In this document: piece after piece, positions 24,122 to 35,468 of the stretch
How positions within the stretch are numbered: position 1 is the first letter of the stretch
How the letters are laid out: the number at the start of each line of letters is the position of its first letter
Source of the DNA: Cucumis sativus
Taxonomy: Eukaryota > Streptophyta > Magnoliopsida > Cucurbitales > Cucurbitaceae
Direction: 5' to 3'
Length of the DNA: 64,000 nucleotides
Assembly (NCBI RefSeq): GCF_000004075.3
Contig: NC_026661.2
Coordinates: 4,982,058-5,046,057, forward strand
Translations under genes and position numbers: made by a program
Notes under the pieces: generated by a model
Databases searched by the model: none
The model's input: only the letters and a program-made list of their open reading frames with translations
Told to the model about the DNA's origin: nothing

Positions 24122-25625
24122 ATGTCATCGATGAAAGATAATGATAAACCTATGGTTTCTAATGACGACGATACGAACGATAATCATCGCTTATTTCCCA
24201 TTCTTCAACAACTAACAACAACACATCTTCATTCACTAATTATTCATCCAATTGGAAATAAGTTTCTTCTCCATCTTCTTCAACCTCCCCATTGCCATCC
24301 AACCTTCATTAATCATCTTCTTCTCTCCCTAACCACTTATTCACGAGACCACTTTCTACCAATCTCTCTTCATTATCTCGGGTTAGTTCCTATATATATA
24401 TTCTTTTACTTTTTGTTTATTATTTTCATTCCTATTCATTAATCTTTTTGTATGGTTAGACATCGACTTGTGGTGGCGTTAATCTCTCATCTTAAATACC
24501 CTTGTCAACAATGGATGATTGTATTACTGATGAGACCGCATGTCTTGACTTTGGCTAAAGACTTTCATAGTGGTCATCGAGTGATAAAGAGTTGCTTCCA
24601 AAACTTTTTGCCACAATCTAATGAGGTAATAATTACTTTTAAGAAAATAAGGTAACAAACTACTTTTATTGTTTTTTTTTAAATGAAAATTATTGAACGT
24701 AAAAAACAATAATACAGTCGGACCGGATATATACATTATACAATATACATATTATCACATGAATGCAGTTGATCATACTTAGAGTAGCACAAAATTGCTT
24801 GGAGTTGGCGAGAGGACAGGCAAGTTGTTGTATACTCCAAGAGTGCATTGAATATTCCAATAATAACTTGAGACAACTTCAAGAAGTTCTAATCTCTCCG
24901 TTGATTCAAGATGTCTATGATCTTTCAAAACATCCTTATGGGTATGTACATAAATTTCATTTCATTATCTTATACATGCATATATATATATTATTAATCC
25001 AAGGTTAACTAATTATTGATTATATGTTAATTGTTAACTGCAGCAACTATGTTATCCAATTTATGATTCAATTAGATGGAACAAACATAGGACGGAGAAT
25101 AATCAAAGAACTTACACACAAATTTGTAGAACTTTCCATGGACAAGTATGGAAGCAATGTAGTGGAAAAATGTCTATCTTGTTGTGAAGGTATCTCTAAT
25201 GACATTATCTTTGAAATTTTGGAGGGTAATGGTCGAGATCGACTCATCCAAATTTGTACAAACCAATATGGGAATTTTGTTGTTCAAACCGTCATGTCTA
25301 TTGCTAAGGTTTGTGTTTATTTTTTTCCTCAGTTAACATACCTTTTCATTTTATATATTGAGAAATGTCAACATAAAATGTACACATTGTTGCTATATAA
25401 GTGGAAAGACCAATATTATGTCGTTACCTTCATAATCAAAATGCTTATGAAGAATCGTTAGTCTCTAACAGTGTTTTTTTTACGTTGTAGGGAAAAATTC
25501 GCAAGTTGCTTGAAAAAGCCATTAAGAGTCATTGGCTTGTTCTTCAACAGCATCTATATGGAAGAAATGTAATTTCATCAATTAGACGTGATAAAAAAAA
25601 GGCAAAATTATCGAAGTATGTTTGA
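24122..25625 (+). CDS. Divergent Pumilio (PUF) family RNA-binding protein
   Basis: Five exons (24122-24381, 24460-24625, 24769-24941, 25044-25308, 25491-25625) with GT-AG junctions encode 332 residues, almost entirely PUF repeats. PUF proteins bind 3' UTR motifs containing UGU and repress or destabilise mRNA in the cytoplasm. Recognisable repeats, by family alignment from memory: PIGNKFLLHLL (repeat 2), LGHRLVVALI (3), SGHRVIKSCF (4), GQASCCILQECI (5), YGNYVIQFMI (6), YGSNVVEKCL (7), YGNFVVQTVM (8), and a C-terminal LYGRNVIS. Repeats 5-8 have the standard base-reading triplets SC..Q, NY..Q, SN..E and NF..Q, predicting UGUA at the RNA 5' end. Repeats 2-4 lack the usual glutamine. It resembles the APUM7-12 group or its small relatives rather than APUM1-6. 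The N-terminal extension is short. No frame damage is seen in this model. Confidence 0.85.
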
Positions 25626-28600
25626 AGTAGGAATATTATATATATATAGACATACTCTTACTTGGGAAATGTTATTTGTATAGAATGTGAGTATTATGTG
25701 ACCTGTGATTTATTCCTTAGTTAGGGAACCATATCATTGTTAAGGAATTAATCATTTATGTTAGAGCTTTTTTTTTTTCTTTTTGTTATTATTATTTTTT
25801 TCATTGTTGGAATTACATTGTATTTCATTTTTTAATTGCTTTAATGTCATATATCTTGATTATAATATAGTACTTAATATTTTTAATTTTAATTTTAATA
25901 AGATTTATATGACATTGATTGACTAATCTTAATTAATTAATTAATTAATTATATTTGACACATTCCTTTATTAATTAATCAACAAATACACTTGAATAAA
26001 TAATTGCATTCATCTAAGAAGTTTTAGAAACATATATACACATCTTCTTCAAAAATGCATTTTAAATATTTTACAATACGCTAATTTTCTCTCTTTATAA
26101 ATTTATACGAGTTGGGTTTATTCTTAAAAAATAATATTACGTAACATATGATTTCATGCACTTTCTAATATCTTGTGATCATAATGTATTTAAATCAAAT
26201 AATTGAAAGTGTAGATGTTAGAATTAAACAAATTGGGAAAAGAAAAGAAAATAGAAAGATAAGAGGTAACATCATGCATGGCAATATAGGTTTGATTAGA
26301 CACCCTAACTGAAATCGCTTTTCCCATTGCTTTCACTCTAAGTTGGCTTCCCTTTTTCCTTTTATTATACAACATATATTTCAAGCATTTCTTTTCTATT
26401 TTCTTGACATATGTATGGTTGTTTTATAAATTATATCATTCTCATCAAACTAACGTTGTTGTATGGTCACGTGTAGTAAAGTTTAAATAAAGTATATATA
26501 GTTTGAAATGAGAATAGTTCAACTAACACTAGCATATTATACTACGTATTAACTTCAAAGTGTTTGAAATTCGATCGTGATCATTTCACATATTGTAAAT
26601 ATGTATATTGTCGTTTATGTTCATAACTTAATTGATGGTATGGTAGACTATGGTTTTAATGTTATGTTTTCGATACTCTTCATTTTTCTTTTTCTTTTTT
26701 TACACAATTCATATATGATTTATGTATAAGCTCGTACTTTCGAATTTCACGCATGGAGGACAAATAATGCATCCCTTCCACGTATACATTATATGAAGGT
26801 TAAATTAAATGATTTGAATGGAAAGTAATCAAATTGTGCCAAACATTATTAAACATTCAACGTATATTCTCACGATATTTGTTCAACAACTAGCTACTTA
26901 ACCCTTGTAAATATGAGTAGAGAATAGTAATAAGCTTAATACAAATCGCTCGTGTTCGACTTATATACTTGTACGGGCGTTACTTAAGAGAAAAATATTG
27001 TGACTGAACACTCATGATTGAGTATGAGACTATAATATTTGGGTGCATTCCACGCTCAAAATACTCAATCCTAAAAAGAAGAAATAAGAATAATTTTTCA
27101 AGTGGACGTCAAATTATATAATTGAATAATTTGGTGGGACACGTTAATATCAATGCTAACTTAGGACGATTTTTCACTCAGATAAAAAAAAATTGGTTCA
27201 TTTAGATAATTTGATTGGTAGGTAACAGAGAGAAAAAGAAAGAAATATTAAATAATTGTACTTTGATCATATGCTCTACATTGGAAAAAAGTATTGACTA
27301 GTTTTTTATATATATATATATATATATATTTTTGCTTTTTCTAACTTTAATATTTGCTATTTCTAAAGTTAGGATTACTTTTGTTATTTTCCAAATATTT
27401 TTAACCATTTAAAATGGTATGAAAAAACAATTAAATATTCAAAATTGATTTAATTAATCATTTCCAAAGACCTATATTTTATTTTAAAAAAATATGCTTC
27501 CCTACAAACAATCTAAAAAAAATGTTTTTTATTATAAAGATTTTGGATTTAGGTTTATAAAAAAGAATTTAAAATATCAGCTGTTGATTTAAAATTAATA
27601 TAAAATTTACAAAAATTTTCTAATCTAAAAAATTAACCTAAATTTTAGACACTACCATCTAAAAATCCATCCGAAACTTAAGCATCAACAAGTTAAACAC
27701 TAAAAAATCATCCAAAAGTAATTGATAAGAAGGCAACAACCGAAACACATAAAAGTCATATCTTTCGATTTCAATTGTGTTTCTAAAACGACATTAAAAA
27801 AACTATATAATTTTAATTAAATAATTATGGATCTAGACAACTCAATCTCAATTATAACAATGATTATCATTTAATTTACCTCTTCATTTTTATTTTTTGG
27901 AAAGAAAGCTTTAGAAAAAATAATAATGACCATAATTACAATTAATAAAAGTAAAATTAGCATTGCTATTGTGGGGACGACGTTGTTAATTAATCACTAA
28001 TATTAATTAATCAAATGTGTTTTGGTTTCCGTAAACAAAGCTTTAATTACACACTTTGACCTTCACACATCACAGTCACCGACCTCAGCCAATAACAGCA
28101 TGCCACGTCGCCATAACTCACCAAACAACACTCCCTCCTAACTTTGCGTATCATTTCAATTTCCCCATATGAATCGCACCGTATTGCCTCTTTCTTTCTT
28201 CCTCATGATAGTAATAATTATTAGTTGGATGTGGAAACTGAGATTTGTATTAAAAGTAAAGTTTCCTTTTAAAATATAGTTTAAAATACGCTTTTTCATC
28301 TCTCAAGTTTTAAGTTTGATTTTAGACAATTTATTTTACTTTTTCTCATAATTTTTTTAGTATAAGTTTCATAACTGAAATTTTTTTATAATGATCAAAT
28401 AATTAATTTGCTTACGTGCATATTAATGTAAGGTACTAGAGAAGGTAGATATAATTAGGGATAAGATTATTACACACTTGTAGATTAAGTTAGTAAATTA
28501 ACTCCCAACGATTTAGTTAATTACATTTTATTGGAAGAAAATTATTTACAAAAAATAATGATAATAATAATTAAAGAAAGGAAACTTTTTGGTGATAGCA

Positions 28601-30133
28601 ATAATTTAACTTAAACATGAATTGTTCTAATTATGGATCAGCACGTGGAAGGTCCCATTCCCTTTAGACATTATAGAAATGCTTTCTCTCTTTCTTTTCT
28701 TTTCTTTTCTTTTTTCCTTTTCTTTTTGTTTTTTCAAATTATTTATTTTAAACAAATTGTAATATATATATATAAGAAATGGGATGTGACTTCTGTCACT
28801 GTTCTTTGGGAAGAAGAGATATTAAGCAAAGAGAAGATTAGGGGTGTTTTGGGTTATACCTATTTAGATGTGACACATCTAATTATTCGACTATCGTTTA
28901 CAACGTTGAATTTTTTCTTCTTTTTAAAAAATTTTTTATAAATTTTTTAATAGTAAAATTAGAGTACGTACTCTCTTTTTTATTCATAAAACTTAATTTT
29001 TGTTGTTAGAACGGAAAAATATGAGATTTTGAGCCACAATATGTTAATTAATATTGAAACTATACAAGAATTGAACATAACTAAACTGACACAGAGTATT
29101 TAGGATTATTGTAAAACATAATTGAAAAGAAAAAACTCTTGTTCGCAAGTTGAAAGGTTTGTCACGTTAAAAATTAAACTATATCCGAATGCATCTTGTG
29201 TTGTTTATGTAACACATATTTGATTGAAAATATACAATAATAAACGATATACTTAATTGTTTGTGTTAAGGTGCAAGCTCAATTAATACTATGAGTTCCA
29301 ACATATTCTTTCTATTAGCAAAGGGACCACTAAATAATCTCTTCAAATAGTTATTCATCCGTCTAACTTTTCTTATGTCAAACTCCTCATTGGAATACAT
29401 TTGTTGGTGACAACAAAAAATGTCAAATTGCTTTTGGTTTAACCTCGTAACACCTTATGAAGATGATGATATTTTGTTCTCACTTTTGTATACATGATCA
29501 ACAAATTAATACATAACACATTAATGTTAATTAAATTATCTCTAGAGAATCTCTCATATTCTCTGGCTAAAGTGGCTTAAAATCAACTTTCTCTTTTAAA
29601 AACTAACTTATTATTTTATTATCATGTGATAAATTATGGACTACATGGGAATATAGGCGCAGCCAATGCTACACCCATCATTCTTCACGACACCCAATGT
29701 TACATAGTTATCATTATTCAATACAGTTGAATGTATATTAAATTGTATCATGTTTTGGTTTTGATTTCACTTAAAATGTTTTGGAGGAATGAATAATTGT
29801 TCTCACTCGTATACTTAAAGCGTACTTTGGTTGTAAGCGTTGTTGTAATAACTTGGAATAGAAGTTGAGACAGATGGCAGTCCTAAATTCTAAGTTGATG
29901 AAATAAACTCTCATTATATGTGGAGCCCAAGGAGAGTGGGATTCGTGAGATATGTTTGGTAGCGAATAGCGGTTGGCCACATGTGCCTCAATGCAATTTT
30001 TATAAAGAAAAATGTATGTAAATTACCTAAATGCTCTCTATCCTCTCTATTTATTCTCTCCCCTCTTTTGATTTCCCTCTCAAACGCTCATCATCGCCAT
30101 CGTCCAACAAGAAGAAGAAGAAGAAGAAGAAAA
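25626..30133. other. Long AT-rich intergenic, no gene seen
   Basis: About 4.5 kb with no supported gene. A (TA)n tract lies at about 27309-27330 and a (CTTTT)n-like tract at about 28686-28735. The open frame at 28633-28941 runs through that tract and has no recognisable similarity. The segment 28050-28150 is less AT-rich and contains 'catgccacgtcgcc' (an ACGT core), but no gene follows it closely. The last 150 bases are the leader of the arabinogalactan gene, with a (GAA)n run at about 30110-30131. Confidence 0.45.
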
Positions 30134-31771
30134 ATGATGGATCCTCGAGCTTTGTTGTGTTTCACTCTCATTTCCATTGCCTTCCCCCTCGCCCGAGCTC
30201 AGTCTCCCTCCAGTCCTCCCACTGCCACCCCTTCTCCTCCCACCACCTCCACCCCTCCTCCTGTTTCATCTCCCCCTCCAGCTGCTACTCCTCCTCCGGC
30301 ATCCCCACCACCGGCCTCTCCACCTCCCGCATCCCCACCACCAGCGACTCCACCTCCGGCTTCCCCACCACCGGCATCTCCTCCTCCGGCTTCCCCACCA
30401 CCCGCATCTCCCCCTCCGGCAACTCCTCCACCAGCATCTCCTCCTCCTCCCGCGACTCCACCACCTGCACCATTGGCATCACCGCCGACGGCAGTTCCAG
30501 CTCCTGCACCAAGTAAGAAGAAGGTGAAGGCAGCAGCTCCGAGTCCGTCTCCTGTTTCGAGCCCGCCTGCGCCGTCAGTAGAGGCTCCAGGACCTGCAGG
30601 TCCTGATCAATCTCCTACCCCATCTCAGAACGACAATGTAAGTTTCTCTCCCACATTTTTTGACATTTTTTTCAAAGGTTATTATGATATGAACTTAAAC
30701 TGACTCTAAGTTTCGGTTTTGACGTTGCAAAACTTAAGAACACACACACATATATAATTCAATCCTCCACACCAAAATCTACAAATCACATATATTGTTG
30801 TAGTGATCAAATGTATTGTAATTTTAGTATGTGTTCTACAATAATGAGTTTAGTTTTAATTTAGTTCTCTACCCTTATAATTTTAATCTTAACATTTAAG
30901 CCTCATTTCTTTTTAACTTTGATATTTTAGTAAATAATCATTTTCTTCTTTTAGTATTAATCTCTTTTAAATTAATTTTTTAGAAAATGATAATTATAAT
31001 TAAAATTTTCCCCTTTTGTTCAAATTAGATTTAAGATTTTATTTATTTTAAGAAATTAAATTGAAAAAATATCCGTACAAAGTTTAATAAATTTTATCTT
31101 TTTAACTTTTTTTTTTGTAAATAGTTTTTCCTAATTTTTTTAAAAAAATTCCTTTTATTTATAATTCTTTTAAATTAATTAATAGAATTAAGACAAAAAC
31201 TAAAAGTAAATATCGCAAAAGTATAAAATTTAAAACTTACGTACTAAATTGAAATACGACTCAATTCTTAATAGTGATCTTTTGAAATTTAGTAACCTAG
31301 ATAAAAACCCGACACCAAAATGAAGGACTAAAAATGTATTTTTTTTTCCTTCTTTCTTGTAAACTTTAAAACTAAGTTTCCTTTTGTCCTACGTTTATCT
31401 TCTTTCTATCTAGGTTTTTAACGAGCACACTATTTTTATATTTTAAAATTCACGAAGATACGAACTTTTATTAGAATGCAAATTTAATATTAAATTCAAC
31501 AAATAAGTTTTGTTGATCTATATCACATAAAACCGTACATTTTTAATGGAATCATAATGTATGAACTTATAAGAGAAAGATGTATAGTTATAATGTTATT
31601 TAAATTTCTTTCCACGATTGTTTTAGATGATATTTTAGTTAGTGATTATGGATCGATTAAACATTGTTATTGTTGTTGATATTGCAGAGTGGAGTGGAGA
31701 AAGTTTGGAGAAAGGAGAGTATGGTGGGGAGCATAGTGATTGGAATGGGATATGTATTTTTGATGCTTTAG
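30134..31771 (+). CDS. Lysine-containing arabinogalactan protein, GPI-anchored
   Basis: Two exons (30134-30637 and 31688-31771) encode 195 residues; AAT|GTAAGT joins TTGCAG|AGT in phase 0. Residues 1-22 form a signal peptide (LLCFTLISIAFPLARA, cut before Q). Residues 23 to about 165 are almost only Pro, Ala, Ser and Thr, with many SPPPA and TPPPA units: the prolines are expected to be hydroxylated and to carry arabinogalactan. A short basic patch, SKKKVK (127-132), recalls lysine-rich AGPs of the AGP17/18 type, though it is briefer. Exon 2 supplies a C-terminal tail that fits a GPI-anchor signal: a small-residue site (NSG), a basic spacer and the hydrophobic end MVGSIVIGMGYVFLML. The mature protein would sit on the outer plasma membrane or wall. 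The intron is 1,050 bases and AT-rich. Frames overlapping the proline repeat on either strand are shadows. Confidence 0.88.
30790..31345. repeat. Repeat-like AT-rich insertion in the AGP intron
   Basis: The intron contains 'ttttaatttagttctctaccc' near its 5' side and 'ggactaaaaatgta' near its 3' side, phrases seen in other repeat-like stretches of this window. No clear inverted ends or target duplication were found, so this may simply be intron sequence of repeat origin. Confidence 0.25.
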
Positions 31772-34700
31772 GGAGAAGAAAAGGGTTTCTTTTTGCTGTC
31801 TATGTGTTGCCTCTTCTTTTCTTTTCTTTTTTCTTTCATTATTTCTTCTTCTTTGGATGGCTCTATATTTCATTTCATTTTGATTATTATTATTAATTAG
31901 CCCATGTCTTGTTTGGGACTTTTGATTTATTATTATTAGCCTTTTGGATCAGTACTACTCTCTCTTTATATATATATATAATGACCCATTTTGCTTGGGA
32001 TTCTTTTGAGGCAAAAATATCTTTGTATCTACACCCTATTTAGAGGGAACTTCTCTTATATATGTTCTCATTCTCATTATTTGTTCATCTACTATACCTT
32101 CTATCTTCCTCTTCTTAAATCATTTGAATCGAGTGTCTAAGATGTTAATGATGTATTGAAAAGTATTTTAGAAGTGATCACTTAAGAAAATAATTATGAA
32201 TATTGTAACTGCATATATTTTGATGAACTAATCCTCCATTAATTCTATTTTAGTTTCATAATTTGATTCTAATGTGCAAAAAGGAGTGATGATAGAAGAT
32301 TATTATGGGTCAAGTGTCACAAGAACTCAAATTACACTAATAAGGCAGGTGGCAGCCTTTGGGTTAAGCTTTGGCAACATTTCCCTTCACTTCACACTTG
32401 TATAAATGTCCTTTCTCACATATTGTTTGTTTTTCTTTTCTTTCTTTCTTCTATTTGTTCATTCTTTTAAGTTCAAACTTCTGTTTAAAAACAGTAGACA
32501 GAGATTAATCTTCATAAAGACAGTCCCTATCTCAGTGAAAATGAAATTAATATGCATATCCAAAGACAATATAGTTCAATATTAATCCACCTAGGTTTAA
32601 CATATCCTACCATGCTCTTCTTAATTTCCCATCCTCCATGAATAATTCAAACTTATACTTCAAAAAATTGGACTTAATTGTTCTTCGAATCATATATAAT
32701 TAAATTCGTTTTTACCTACTAATTTATGTTTTTGGATCAATTCATGATTTAAGATGATATTAAAATCGGTGGTTTGGAGAAGTCTTGTGTTCAAGTTCTT
32801 ACATTGTTGTTTTCTCATTTAATTATTGATTTGCATGATATATAATTAAATTAATTTTTACCCCTAACTTAATTAAGATTTTGGGTCAATTCATGTTTTA
32901 ATAGTAATGTATTGTTCTTTTCTTTTCTTTTCTTTTAAGAAGAAAGTGTACTTGACTTATACGATATATAGTATAAAATTGTAATATTGTCAATTATATA
33001 AATTAATCGAAACCACATTTGAATAAGATAGGATTATCCATACATAAAAAGAGTAGGGTTAATAAATGTTTAAAAGTATCGATGAATTACTATATCTATA
33101 CCCAACAAGGGATGTATCTGTGGTAAGTGGTTCAAACATACGAACTTCAAAATTAAACGTTGTTTGGTTTGTAACAATTTCATACCAAGTTATATAAAAA
33201 TGATGAATCTATATCTTGAACCTAAGATATTGCAAAATGAGGAGTCCACATCTCAACCTTGAAAACCTAAGACAAGTGAGTGAGCCGTGAGGGTAAAACT
33301 TGCCTAAATGACTTGTATTGTCCGTTATGTTTAATTTGCATAACATCATAAGAAACTTATAATTGTATCGAATAAAAAAGTTTAACTAATGAATCAATTT
33401 TTTCAATTATCCCTTTTGTTTATTAACCTAACATTTACCATTACACGTGAAAAAATTAATCCATTAACTTAACATTGTTTAAAGATAATCTTAATAAAAC
33501 AATCTAAATTGATTCACTTACGATATTTCTCGAATAAAATCTAAAAAACGACATTGAAAATGGTATAATTTATTGGGAAAGGAGTTAGTATTACACATCT
33601 ATTATATAATAGAGAAAGAATTAGATTTTTGAGAAAATTACAAATTCAAAAAGCTTTTCTTTTAATAAGTTAACGCTATAAGAAAAGAATATTACCAAAG
33701 AAAAGAAAAAGGAAATAAAGTATAGAGTTAGGGGTACTTTAGCAAAAATAGAAATCAAGAAAGGGACAAAAAAATGAAAATAAGAGATAGTTGGAGGGTC
33801 CCTACCGACACAACGCTTCCTTCTCTCCTCACCCACCCAATACAGCTGTTCTCTCTGTCTTTACTTTCATTTTTTTCTTACCCCACCCCCTCATATTTTA
33901 TACTTTTTCAATTTTTAAATTATTAAATTTGATAAAATATTTACTAACATATATCAAAATGTTCGGATTATATTGATAATCAATATTGATAGACATCGAT
34001 ATGCTTCTATCGTAATATTAATAGACGGTGATAAAAATTTATCTATTTTTATTACGATAAAATTCAATATTGTACTGTAAATTTGTAAATATTTTAATTT
34101 ATTTTGCTACTATCTTTTTAAATAATTAATTATAACAAATATTTAAATATAATAAAATAAATTAAAATATTTCAAAATCTAACCAAATTTTATTAATATT
34201 TTTACCCATTTGTTATTTCTGATCATTTTTCAATAATTATGTAGGTTTTGAAGGGAGTATTTTAAAAATAGAAAAAATGGTAAAAATACTTAGAGTCATA
34301 TAACAAAATTATTAAAAATGTAAATATTTGTGATATGTTCTATTTTTTACAAATTTTTTTAAATAAATAATTAATGAGGTCAATTTGTGTATTTTTTTTA
34401 AGGTTAATTAATTGGATTAAAATAGGAGGACTCGAACTTCAATATCTTCTTTTAGAAATAATAAAGGTTAGGGATGAAAGTTTGAATTTAGGATCTCAAA
34501 ACAAAAATTAAGATGATTGTTGATGAGTATATATAATTGTAGTTGGTATGACATTTTATCTTAGAGGTGAGAGATACCACATCTTAACAGTTCTACGGAA
34601 GAACGATTAATTTTTTTTGAAGATCATATTTATAATTTAACCAAGGAGAGAAAGAGATATACTCACTCTGTTTGGTGTTTTAAAAGCGCTTATTAATTCT

Positions 34701-34772
34701 GCAAACTCCTACTCTGTTGAGAGAAACAAATCTGAGATTTCATACATTTCTCCCATCTGAAAGATCAAAGCA
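31772..34772. other. Intergenic with dispersed repeat, no gene seen
   Basis: AT-rich flank of the AGP gene, a (TTTTC)n tract at about 32908-32936, and a dispersed repeat at about 33955-34175. The open frames here (for example 33621-33836 minus and 33791-33976 plus) are low-complexity and dismissed. Upstream sequence of the GASA gene begins at about 34500. Confidence 0.45.
33955..34175. repeat. Dispersed cucurbit-type AT-rich repeat
   Basis: Contains 'ttgatagacatcgatatgct', 'attaatagacggtgata', then 'ctgtaaatttgtaaatattt' and 'taatttattttgctac'. The order matches the copies at about 22.4, 35.9 and 40.3 kb. The first half is partly self-complementary. Confidence 0.55.
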
Positions 34773-35468
34773 ATGAGAACTCACCTTTTACTTCTTGGTT
34801 TGTTCTTCTGTTTCCTTCTCTTAAGTGCTTCTTTCATGGACACTGCCATGGCTGATTCAGGTACTCTCTCTCTCTCTCTCTTTCTTTCTTCTTCAACATT
34901 CAATCCAGTCCATCCCATTTTCTGTTCAACACACTTTTCAATCACTTAAAAACAATCCAACTTCATGTGATATATTAATATCGATTTTAAACGGTGAAAA
35001 CTATCTTCAAACTGATTTTGAAAATAACACAAACCCCATTTTAACCATTCCAATAGCATGTCAATACACTATTGTGAAAACATGGTATGTCCAAGTAATT
35101 ATATAGTTCAGATCTAGTTAACACAACTTACATATAACGTTGGAGCATCCACTTGAATCAACATATATACTATTACTAAATCCTGGATTATCCACTGAAA
35201 ATTTGATATCATACGCGAGTTTACTTGTTGGAATAAGCAAAATTGATTATGAGTGATGAAATGTGAAATGTGGTTGGGGTTGGGGGCAGACCGGTGCACA
35301 AGACCGTGTAGGAAGAGGTGCTCGAAAGCGAAGCTGAAGCGTCGGTGCATGAAGTATTGTAGAATATGTTGCAGTAAATGTAAATGTGTGCCAGGGGGCT
35401 ATGGGAAGCGCCATTGCCCTTGCTATAGCCATGTCCACACCATTAGAGGCAGGGCCAAGTGCCCTTAA
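34773..35468 (+). CDS. GASA/Snakin cysteine-rich secreted peptide
   Basis: Two exons (34773-34860 and 35290-35468) encode 88 residues; GATTCAG|GTACTC and GGGGCAG|ACC share codon G/AC. Residues 1 to about 26 are a signal peptide with a strong LLLLGLFFCFLLLSA core. The GASA domain follows with almost no spacer and has all twelve cysteines: CTRPCRKRC, RCMKYCRICC, SKCKCVPG, HCPCY and the terminal KCP. It is very basic in its first half. The family acts in the apoplast in gibberellin-linked growth control and as antimicrobial peptides (snakins). The loop between cysteines 9 and 10 has nine residues (VPGGYGKRH), where the usual VPPGTxGN form has about eleven. The 429-base intron separates the signal peptide from the mature domain. 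Confidence 0.9.

Noticed and set aside
28633-28941. 102-codon plus-strand open frame
   Set aside because: Dominated by a CTTTT tract read as Phe/Leu/Ser; no recognised domain or splice partner.
30031-30527. Several long open frames overlapping the AGP exon on both strands
   Set aside because: Shadows of the GC-rich proline-repeat coding sequence; only one frame has a signal peptide and AGP composition.
31642-31896. 84-codon open frame over AGP exon 2
   Set aside because: Reads exon 2 in a different frame; the spliced frame gives a GPI signal and is preferred.
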